Below, piece after piece: positions 51,166 to 58,443 of a stretch of DNA of 64,000 nucleotides. The position numbers and the translations under genes are program-made. This DNA is from Microbacterium croceum (GTDB taxonomy: Bacteria > Actinomycetota > Actinomycetes > Actinomycetales > Microbacteriaceae), in the NCBI RefSeq assembly GCF_023091245.1, contig NZ_JAHWXN010000002.1, positions 186,001 to 250,000 of the forward strand, in the 5' to 3' direction. How positions within the stretch are numbered: the first letter of the stretch is position 1; the number at the start of each line of letters is the position of its first letter. The notes under the pieces were generated by a model, which searched no databases, was not told the origin of the DNA, and saw only the letters and a program-made list of their open reading frames with translations.

Positions 51166-52987
51166 CCGTGGTACGCACCGGGAAGTACACCGAGTAGCGT
51201 TCGTCGGTCACCTCGTTGAGCGGGATGAATCGGATGCCGGCGTCGCGGCCGACCGTGCGATAGCGCACCAGCCACTGCGTCCATTGCCGTTCGTCGTCGG
51301 CGGCGAGCAGGGTGGACGGCTCCGCCGGGTCGCCCTCCAGACAGACTTCTCGGTCGACGAGTCCGGCGAGCACCAGCGGCCCTTCGACGAAGGCCACCGT
51401 CTGGGGCTCGTCCGGGATCGGCACGGTGCGCAGCAGGAACGGGAACTCGACGTCGACGGTCGTCGCACCGCCGGGATGGACGAGTTCGAGGAACCGGCCC
51501 TCGCGGCGCCAGGGCGCCGTCGTCGTCACCAGCGGATCGCTCGACGTCCACTCCGGCACGCGGAGACGCACCGTCGCCGGCACTCCCTCTTCCGACGTGA
51601 CGGCGACCTGCACGCGCACTGCCATCGGGCGGTGCGTCTCTCCTCCCGGCCCTGCATTGGAATCAGGACCGACGTAGCCGGCGTCGTCGCCGAGGCGCAC
51701 GTCGACGGTCACCGGTGCACCCGCCGCCATCGTCTCGGCGCGCACCGGCAGGTACTGCGCCACCGTCAGCGTGTCGTCGTCGGCATAGACAGCGAGGGAG
51801 GCGACGCGGGTATGCGCCTGCACGAGGCTCCCATGGCAGCACCAGAAGTCCTCCGTCGGTGTGCCCCACCTCTTGCGCGCGCCGCCCTCGAGCGGCAGGA
51901 AGTAGGCGACCATGCCGGTCTCCGGGTGCTGTTGCGCCAGCAGACCGTTGTGCAGATTCGCCTCGATGTAGTCGAGGTGGACCGGGTCGCCGCCCCACCG
52001 GTACAGCACGTCGGCGAGGCGGATCATGTTGTACACCGAGCAGTGCTCCTGCGTCTTCGCTCCCCGGCGCGCGGCGAAGGAGAACGGGGGCGTCCAGATC
52101 TCGCCGGACGTCTGCCCGCCGGTGCAGAAGGTGCCTCGACGGGTGACCGCCCACTCCCAGTACTGTTCGACCACGCGCTTCCAGCGCTCCTCACCGGTGA
52201 CCTCGAACGCGCGCGCGGCCCCCAGCACCTCGGGGATCGTCGTGTTGGCGTGCATGTTGGTGAGCGCATCCTCCCCGGCCAGCAGCGCATCGAAGAGAGA
52301 AGCATGCCAGTACCGGTCGAGGAGCTCGCGATAGAGCTCGTCTCCCGTCGCCTCGAGGAGGTCGGCCCACACCTCCAGCATCCCGCCGGTCTCCACATCC
52401 AGGATCTGCTGGAACCGCTCTCGATCGAAGCCTCGCGCCCACTCGGCGATCGCGCCGGCCGCGCGGTGCGCGATCTGCAGGCAGCGCTCGTCTCCGAGGT
52501 CGCGGTAGACGTCGACGAGCCCCATGAACGTCTTGTGGATCGCATACTGCGGGGCCCACACATCCCGCCCCTCCGCGAGTCGCCTCAGGAAGGAGGGCGG
52601 CGTCGCGAAGACCCATTCGCCTCCGTTCTCCTCCTGGCACTGCGTGAGCAGCCCGATCACTCCCTCGAGCATGGCGCGAAGCACCACGTCTCCGGTCGCC
52701 GCGATCTCCCGGGCTGCCGCCGACATCCAATGACCGAGGAAGTGCCCGCGCAGCAACGATCCCGGTGTCTCCCATCCCCAGTGCCGCTCGAGCCCTCGAT
52801 CCTTCGCCGAGGAGCCCGACGGCTGCAGATGCCAGGCCTGGTCACCGATGCCGGCCTCGATCAGATGGTTCTGCATCAGATTCCGCTCCGACAACGACAC
52901 GAGGTAGTCACGATTGCGGCGCCGGCGGCGGTCGAAGACACCCCCGGTGAGGCGTGCAGCCGAAGGCGGGAGTGCGACGGTGGGCAT
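51155..52987 (-). CDS. Beta-L-arabinofuranosidase-like, GH127
   Basis: 610 residues. The zinc and nucleophile set of GH127 is visible: E314 and C316 (QEHCSVYN) and C383-C384 (FWCCHG), where the first of the paired cysteines matches the catalytic Cys of HypBA1. The (alpha/alpha)6 domain precedes two beta domains. It would release beta-L-arabinofuranose from arabino-oligosaccharides or from hydroxyproline-linked arabinans of plant glycoproteins. No signal peptide. AGGAGG Shine-Dalgarno, 5 nt before the ATG at 52987. Overlaps the LacI stop by 11 bp on the opposite strand. Confidence 0.92.
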   Translation of the reverse strand: MPTVALPPSAARLTGGVFDRRRRRNRDYLVSLSERNLMQNHLIEAGIGDQAWHLQPSGSSAKDRGLERHWGWETPGSLLRGHFLGHWMSAAAREIAATGDVVLRAMLEGVIGLLTQCQEENGGEWVFATPPSFLRRLAEGRDVWAPQYAIHKTFMGLVDVYRDLGDERCLQIAHRAAGAIAEWARGFDRERFQQILDVETGGMLEVWADLLEATGDELYRELLDRYWHASLFDALLAGEDALTNMHANTTIPEVLGAARAFEVTGEERWKRVVEQYWEWAVTRRGTFCTGGQTSGEIWTPPFSFAARRGAKTQEHCSVYNMIRLADVLYRWGGDPVHLDYIEANLHNGLLAQQHPETGMVAYFLPLEGGARKRWGTPTEDFWCCHGSLVQAHTRVASLAVYADDDTLTVAQYLPVRAETMAAGAPVTVDVRLGDDAGYVGPDSNAGPGGETHRPMAVRVQVAVTSEEGVPATVRLRVPEWTSSDPLVTTTAPWRREGRFLELVHPGGATTVDVEFPFLLRTVPIPDEPQTVAFVEGPLVLAGLVDREVCLEGDPAEPSTLLAADDERQWTQWLVRYRTVGRDAGIRFIPLNEVTDERYSVYFPVRTTVTP

Positions 52988-53004
52988 GATTCCTCCTGAT
53001 ATCC

Positions 53005-53016
53005 GAGATCGATCTC
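53005..53016. promoter_or_regulatory. Palindromic operator candidate between GH127 and GH36 genes
   Basis: GAGATCGATCTC, a perfect 12-bp palindrome with central CG, placed just downstream of a minus-strand TACAGT (53019-53024) in the 60-bp divergent gap. The position is ideal for repression of GH127. It is a different sequence from the site at 50121-50132, so another LacI-type or unrelated regulator may bind it. Confidence 0.5.
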
Positions 53017-53018
53017 TC

Positions 53019-53024
53019 ACTGTA
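53019..53024 (-). promoter_or_regulatory. -10 box of GH127 gene
   Basis: TACAGT on the minus strand, 31 nt before the ATG at 52987; unlike most genes here this one has a leader with a Shine-Dalgarno. Confidence 0.45.
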
Positions 53025-53047
53025 CTCGCCCCGGACATCCGTGCAGA

Positions 53048-55246
53048 ATGGTCGGCATGCAATCCACTCGCGTGATCCACCTCGCCGCCGGCGACGTCTC
53101 CCTGGTGCTGGCCGTGCTCTCGAGCGGTCTTCCCGTCGTTCTGCACTGGGGGGCGCGGATCATCGCGACAGATGACGACCTCCTCACATTCGCCCTGGCC
53201 GAACAAAGACCTGGTATCGGGGGTATTTCCGACCTTCCCTATCGCCCTTCCCTCCTCCCGGAGCACGGTCGAGGATGGTTCGGACGCCCGGGACTGAGCG
53301 CGCATCGCGCAGGCCGGGGGTGGGCACCCTCGTTCCACGTCGACACGATCTCCATCGACGATACGGAGTTGCAGGGGTCGGTGATCCAGGCCGGGGCGGG
53401 ATCGATCCGTGTGCTCGCGCGCGATGAGCAGGAGGCGATCTCGCTCATGCTAGAGATCGATCTCACCGCCGCAGGACTGCTCCGGCTCCGCTCCGGCGTG
53501 CGCAACGAAGCGAGGGAGGTCGCACCACTGGAGGTCGAAGACCTCATGCTCGCGCTTCCCGTTCCGACACGGGCGACCGAGGTGCTCGACTTCTCCGGAC
53601 GCTGGGCACACGAGCGCATCGCTCAGCGGCACCGCGTGGTGCGCGGCACGCACAGCCGCCCCTCGCGCCGAGGGCGGACCGGACTGGACGCCACGACCGT
53701 CATGATCGCCGGCACCCCGGGATTCTCCGCCGACACGGGAGAGGTCTGGATGTTCCACGTCGGCTTCAGCGGCGACCATGAGCACGCACTCGAACGCGGC
53801 GACGGAACCCTGGCGTTCCGCGGCGGCGAGCTCCTCCTCCCCGGCGAGATCCGACTCACGCCAGGAGCGGAGTACGTCGGGCCCTGGGTGTACGGCAGCC
53901 ACGGCGAGGGCTGGGACGCCGCGTCCGCCCGGTTCCATACCTTCCTGCGCGGTGTCTCGCGATCATCGCGCAGGGATCGGCCGGTCACGCTCAACGTGTG
54001 GGAAGCGGTGTACTTCGATCAGGATGCCGCGACCCTCCACGACCTCGCCGAGCGCGGCGCCGCACTCGGCGTCGAGAGGTTCGTGCTCGACGATGGCTGG
54101 TTCCGTGGTCGCGGCGATGACCGTGCCGGACTCGGCGACTGGGAGCCCGACCCGGTGGCGTGGCCCGACGGCCTGCGTCCGCTCGCCGATCGAGTTCGAG
54201 ATCTCGGGATGGAGTTCGGGTTGTGGGTCGAGCCCGAGATGATCAACGAGGACTCCGAGCTCGCCCGCACCCACCCCGACTGGATCCTGCGAGCCGGTGA
54301 CGAGCTTCCTGCCAGATACCGCTTCCAGCAGGTGCTCGACCTCACCAGACCCGAGGCGTTCACGCACATCCTCGACACACTCGACGGGTTGATCGACGAC
54401 ATCGGCGTCAGCTACCTCAAGTGGGACCACAACCGCGACCTCGTCTCCGCCGGTCATCCCGCGACCGGAGCACCGGCCGTGCACGCGCAGACCCTCGCCC
54501 TCTACCGGCTGCTCGATGAGCTGCGGGCGCGCCACCCCGACCTCGAGATCGAGAGCTGCGCCTCCGGCGGCGGCCGCGTCGACCTCGGCATCCTCGAGCG
54601 CAGCGATCGCATCCATCCCTCCGACAGTCACGATCCGGTCGACCGCTTCGACATCCTGCGGAACACCGGTCTGCTCGTGCCGCCCGAGATGATGGGCTCG
54701 CACGTCGCGTCTCCGGTATCGAGCGTGACCGGGCGCACGTCCGACCTGCATTTCCGTTGCGCGGTGGCCTTTCTCGGACATTTCGGCATCGAGTGGGACA
54801 TCCGCGCGCTGAGTGATGCGGAGCGCACTGAGCTCGCGGCGTGGATCGCGCGCTTCCGCCGTCTGCGCCCCCTCATCCAGACCGGGCGTACGGTCGGCAG
54901 CGGAGAGGACGACCCGTCGGCCCCCTCGATGCGCGGTGTCGTGGCCGATGACGGCAGCGAGGCGCTGTACACCGTCGTGACCCCCAGGACGACGGCCGAC
55001 ACCCTGGCACGGATCCGCCTGCTCGGAGTGGACCCGACGCGTCGCTACCGGTTGACGGTCAACGCGCCCGAGTCGCTCGGGCCGCCCTGGCAGGTTCCCG
55101 ACTGGCTGCGGGCGCCCGATCTCGACGAGGCCGGATCCGCGCCCGTCCTCTCCGGCGCGCTGTTGTCCACGGCAGGGCTGGAGTTCCCGACGTTCCACCC
55201 GGACCGTGCGGTGGTCGTGCATCTTCGCGCCGTGGACACGCTGTGA
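53048..55246 (+). CDS. Alpha-galactosidase, GH36
   Basis: 732 residues, the usual size of tetrameric GH36 enzymes. An N-terminal beta-supersandwich is followed by the barrel: FVLDDGWFRGR, GLWVEPEMINEDSEL, nucleophile D460 (YLKWDHNR), ESCASGGGRVDLGIL, and the acid/base region SDSHD with D526. It removes alpha-1,6-galactose from raffinose-type sugars or galactomannan fragments in the cytoplasm. Start uncertain between ATG 53048 and ATG 53057. Coupled to the GH27 gene by a GTGA overlap. Confidence 0.93.
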   Translation: MVGMQSTRVIHLAAGDVSLVLAVLSSGLPVVLHWGARIIATDDDLLTFALAEQRPGIGGISDLPYRPSLLPEHGRGWFGRPGLSAHRAGRGWAPSFHVDTISIDDTELQGSVIQAGAGSIRVLARDEQEAISLMLEIDLTAAGLLRLRSGVRNEAREVAPLEVEDLMLALPVPTRATEVLDFSGRWAHERIAQRHRVVRGTHSRPSRRGRTGLDATTVMIAGTPGFSADTGEVWMFHVGFSGDHEHALERGDGTLAFRGGELLLPGEIRLTPGAEYVGPWVYGSHGEGWDAASARFHTFLRGVSRSSRRDRPVTLNVWEAVYFDQDAATLHDLAERGAALGVERFVLDDGWFRGRGDDRAGLGDWEPDPVAWPDGLRPLADRVRDLGMEFGLWVEPEMINEDSELARTHPDWILRAGDELPARYRFQQVLDLTRPEAFTHILDTLDGLIDDIGVSYLKWDHNRDLVSAGHPATGAPAVHAQTLALYRLLDELRARHPDLEIESCASGGGRVDLGILERSDRIHPSDSHDPVDRFDILRNTGLLVPPEMMGSHVASPVSSVTGRTSDLHFRCAVAFLGHFGIEWDIRALSDAERTELAAWIARFRRLRPLIQTGRTVGSGEDDPSAPSMRGVVADDGSEALYTVVTPRTTADTLARIRLLGVDPTRRYRLTVNAPESLGPPWQVPDWLRAPDLDEAGSAPVLSGALLSTAGLEFPTFHPDRAVVVHLRAVDTL

Positions 55247-56520
55247 GCGCCCCCAGACGACAGGCCGCCGCGCTTCCCCCGATGGGCTGGAACAGCTGGG
55301 ACTGCTTCGGCTCCTCGGTCACCGAGGACGAGGTCATCCGCAACGCCGGGTTCCTGGCTGAGCACCTCGCACCGTTCGGCTGGGACTGCGTCGTCGTCGA
55401 CATCCAGTGGTACGAGTCCGACCCCGGCCACCACGACTACCGACAGATCTCGCGCCCGGAGCTCGACGACTGGGGCCGCCCGTTGCCCGCGGTCACCCGC
55501 TTCCCGTCTGCGGCCGGCGGGTCTTTCCGGCCGCTCGCCGACCGCATCCATTCGCTCGGCCTGCGCTTCGGCCTGCACCTGATGCGCGGCGTGCCGCGCG
55601 CCGCGGCCGAACGGCGGCTGCCGGTCCTCGGCGCGCCCGGCGCAACCTGCGACACCATCGCGGATCGTGCGAACGTCTGCCCCTGGAATCCCGACAACTT
55701 CGGTGTGGACATGAGCGCTCCCGGCGCGCAGGAGTACTACGACTCGCTCGCCCGGCAGTTCGCCGACTGGGGTGTCGACGTCATCAAGCTCGACGATGTG
55801 CTCTATCCCCCGGTGCAGACCGCCGAGATCGCCGCGTTCTCTCGCGCCATCGACCGCTCAGGACGGCCGATGCTGCTGAGCCTCTCGCCCGGCAAGCAGT
55901 TGTCGACCGCGCACCTGGACTCGCTGCGCGCGCATGCCCAGCTGTGGCGCATCTCGGACGACCTCTGGGACGACTGGTCGCAGGTGCGCGAACAGTTCCA
56001 GCGCGCAGCCCGATGGGCGCCGCTCCAGCAGCCCGGCGCGTGGGCCGATGCCGACATGCTGCCGTTCGGGCGGATCGGCATCCGCGGGCACGTCGGTCGC
56101 GACCGGATGAGCCGCCTCACGCTCGAAGAGCAGCGCACGGTGATGACGCTGTGGTGCCTGCTGCGTTCTCCGCTCATGTTCGGAGGCCACCTGCCCGACA
56201 CCCCGCACGACACCCTCGCCCTTCTGACCCGCCGCGAGGTGCTGGCGCTCCGCGAGGGTCACGGCGCGCGCGAGATCGTGCGTGACGGCGATCTGGTGAT
56301 GTGGAGATCACGGGTCGGCGATCGCGACTACCGCGCGCTGTTCTGGCTCGGCGACGAGCCGAAGCGGCTGCGCGCCCACGTCGATGACCTGGGTGTGCCG
56401 GAGGATGCACTCGCCCGGGGCTGCGCCGACGCATGGTCCGGCGAGATGCTTCCCCACGACGGCGGTTGGGTCGAGGTCGAGGTTCCCGCCCACGGTGTGC
56501 GACTGCTCCTGTTCGGGTGA
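55243..56520 (+). CDS. GH27-like alpha-galactosidase/galactosidase-related hydrolase
   Basis: 425 residues. PPMGWNSWDCFGSSVTEDEV at the N-terminus, VVDIQWYE, nucleophile-position D184 (VIKLDDV) and acid/base-position D239 (RISDDLWDD) fit GH27 (clan D with GH36). The WYESDPGHHDY and NPDNFGVDMSAPGAQEYYDSL regions belong to a divergent branch, so the sugar may be alpha-galactose or beta-L-arabinopyranose. GTG start overlaps the GH36 stop, so both are made together. No signal peptide. Confidence 0.87.
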   Translation: MSAPRRQAAALPPMGWNSWDCFGSSVTEDEVIRNAGFLAEHLAPFGWDCVVVDIQWYESDPGHHDYRQISRPELDDWGRPLPAVTRFPSAAGGSFRPLADRIHSLGLRFGLHLMRGVPRAAAERRLPVLGAPGATCDTIADRANVCPWNPDNFGVDMSAPGAQEYYDSLARQFADWGVDVIKLDDVLYPPVQTAEIAAFSRAIDRSGRPMLLSLSPGKQLSTAHLDSLRAHAQLWRISDDLWDDWSQVREQFQRAARWAPLQQPGAWADADMLPFGRIGIRGHVGRDRMSRLTLEEQRTVMTLWCLLRSPLMFGGHLPDTPHDTLALLTRREVLALREGHGAREIVRDGDLVMWRSRVGDRDYRALFWLGDEPKRLRAHVDDLGVPEDALARGCADAWSGEMLPHDGGWVEVEVPAHGVRLLLFG

Positions 56521-56569
56521 GCGGGACGGCTCACCTCGCGGCGATCCGCTGGTCCACGGAGCGCGGACG

Positions 56570-57676
56570 TCACCGCGGCGGGCCGCCCGCCCACGTGCGC
56601 AGCTGATCGGCGATCTCGGTCTCCCCTGCTGCCTGGGCGTCCGCGAGCGCCGATACCCCGGCCCGTGCGAACACGGAGTCCAACTCGACCCTGGTTCCGG
56701 TCGCCGCGGACTCCCCCGCCGCCTCGACCATCGCGAGACTGCGGATGTTCTGGCGGATCTCCCCCGACGGAGGCGCGCCCCCGTCCAACGCGGCCAGGAA
56801 CTCCGTGAGCGCGGCGTCGAGCCCCTCCCGAACGGCGCCCACCGGAATGTCCTGCACCCCGCCTCCTTCGCGCTGCATCCGCACGGCGTTCTCGCCGTCC
56901 CACGTCGCGGACCCTCCCGGCGCGCTCGCGCGCCAATCCCCGTTCCACGAGGTCGTGAGGCCGTCGGCGCACCAGCTCCCCGCGTAGCCGAAACGCGCGC
57001 CGCCCGAGAAGCGGAAGATCGCCTGCGCAGCCGCCGCTCCGCGGTACCAGCTCCACGCCGGCGAGAACTCCTCGCAGTACACCGATTCCGGTTCGCTCCC
57101 GAGCAGGTATCTGGCCTGGTCGAACTGGTGGATGGCCATGTCGACGAGCAATGGCGAGGCCATCTCGTCACGGAAGCCACCGAATCGAGGGTTCTGGAAG
57201 AACTGCGTCTGCAGCTGGCCGAGGCCGCCGAGGTCCCGCAGGGCGTCACGGAAGGCAGTGATGCCTGCCGAATGCCGGCGCGATTGACTGGTCGCGAGCA
57301 GCACTCCTCGCGTGACGCTCAGTGCGCTGAGCCACATCGCGTCCGCCACGGTCGGGGTCACCGGTTTCTCACTGAGCACCGGAACCCCCGCCCGGATGGC
57401 GGTCTCGCTCACCCCCCGATGCGCCTCGGGAATCGTGACGTTCAGCAGCAGATCCGCACGGACCTCCTGCAGCGCTGCGGCCACATCATCGAAGACCGGC
57501 ACGCTCCAGTCACGCTCCGCCGCCGCGGCCCGCGCCGCCGACAGGTCGATGTCGACGACGGCCGAGGGGCGCAGATCCTCCCTCGACCGCACCACATCCA
57601 TCCATGCCCGCCCCATGCCCCCGGCTCCGACGACGACGACGTCACGCACGTCGGCACCGGCCACGGCCGCGGTCAT
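56570..57676 (-). CDS. Gfo/Idh/MocA oxidoreductase, last gene of GH3 operon
   Basis: 368 residues. VVVVGAGGMGRAWMDVV, DLLLNVTIPEAHRGVSETAI, VPVLSEKPVTPTVADA and SPLLVDMAIHQFDQARYLLG. ATGA overlap with the ThuA gene (57673-57676) fixes the start. Together with ThuA it forms a second ThuA/dehydrogenase pair in this window. Confidence 0.9.
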   Translation of the reverse strand: MTAAVAGADVRDVVVVGAGGMGRAWMDVVRSREDLRPSAVVDIDLSAARAAAAERDWSVPVFDDVAAALQEVRADLLLNVTIPEAHRGVSETAIRAGVPVLSEKPVTPTVADAMWLSALSVTRGVLLATSQSRRHSAGITAFRDALRDLGGLGQLQTQFFQNPRFGGFRDEMASPLLVDMAIHQFDQARYLLGSEPESVYCEEFSPAWSWYRGAAAAQAIFRFSGGARFGYAGSWCADGLTTSWNGDWRASAPGGSATWDGENAVRMQREGGGVQDIPVGAVREGLDAALTEFLAALDGGAPPSGEIRQNIRSLAMVEAAGESAATGTRVELDSVFARAGVSALADAQAAGETEIADQLRTWAGGPPR

Positions 57677-58443
57677 TGCAGCGTCCCGTCCCATTCACGG
57701 GGTGTGTCGAACTCGCCCTCGCGGTGCATCGTGATCCGCGGCTGGGTGCGCGGCCGATCCTGGAACGCCCACGCCACGGCGTTGGCGAGCACCCGCTTGA
57801 TCTCCGGCTGGTGATAGACCGGGTAGTCCTGGTCGCCGGGCGAGAAGTAGAAGATGCGCCCGTGACCGCGCGAGAACGTCAGCCCCGAGCGGAACACCTC
57901 GCCGCCGGAGAAGCTCGAGACGAACACCAGTTCGTCCGGAGCAGGCACATCGAAGTACTCCCCATACATCTCCTGAGCGGGGATGATGAGCGGATGCGGC
58001 ACACCCTGGGCGATCGGATGCGTGGGCGACACCGTCCACACCAGCTCGCGATCGACACCCTGCCGCCAGCGCAGGCTGCACGTGGTTCCCATCAGACGGA
58101 TGAAGACCTTCGAGAAGTGCGCCGAATGCAGAGGGATGAATCCCATCCCTCCGAGCACATGCCGCTGCACGCGCTCGACCGCATCGTCGTCCACGGCGTC
58201 ATGCCGCAGATGCCCCCACCACAGGAGCACGTCGGTCTCGGCGAGCTGCTCTTCGCCGAGCCCCTGCTCCGGATCGTCGAGAGCGGCGGTCTCGACCACG
58301 GCGTCCGCACCGAGGAGATCGCGCAGCCCGGCCGCGATCGTGCCGTGCATCGTGTCGGGGTAGATCTGCCGGGTGAGCTCATCGTGCTTCTCGTGATGAT
58401 TCTCGCCCCAGACCAGCACCCGCATCGGCCGCTTCGTCGTCAT
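57673..58443 (-). CDS. ThuA-family trehalose-utilisation-like protein
   Basis: 256 residues. VLVWGENHHEK, YPDTMHGTIAAGL, VLLWWGHLRHDAVDD, FIPLHSAHFSKVFIRLMGT and RIFYFSPGDQDYPVYHQPEIKRVLANAVAW are closely family-like (ThuA of rhizobia). ATGA overlaps on both sides. Exact reaction unproven; genetically linked in rhizobia to trehalose/maltitol oxidation to 3-keto forms. Confidence 0.92.
   Translation of the reverse strand: MTTKRPMRVLVWGENHHEKHDELTRQIYPDTMHGTIAAGLRDLLGADAVVETAALDDPEQGLGEEQLAETDVLLWWGHLRHDAVDDDAVERVQRHVLGGMGFIPLHSAHFSKVFIRLMGTTCSLRWRQGVDRELVWTVSPTHPIAQGVPHPLIIPAQEMYGEYFDVPAPDELVFVSSFSGGEVFRSGLTFSRGHGRIFYFSPGDQDYPVYHQPEIKRVLANAVAWAFQDRPRTQPRITMHREGEFDTPREWDGTLQ

Noticed and set aside
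53453..53464. Second GAGATCGATCTC as a certain operator
   Set aside because: It is inside the GH36 reading frame and fully explained by the codons for LEIDL; listed only as a possibility in the findings.
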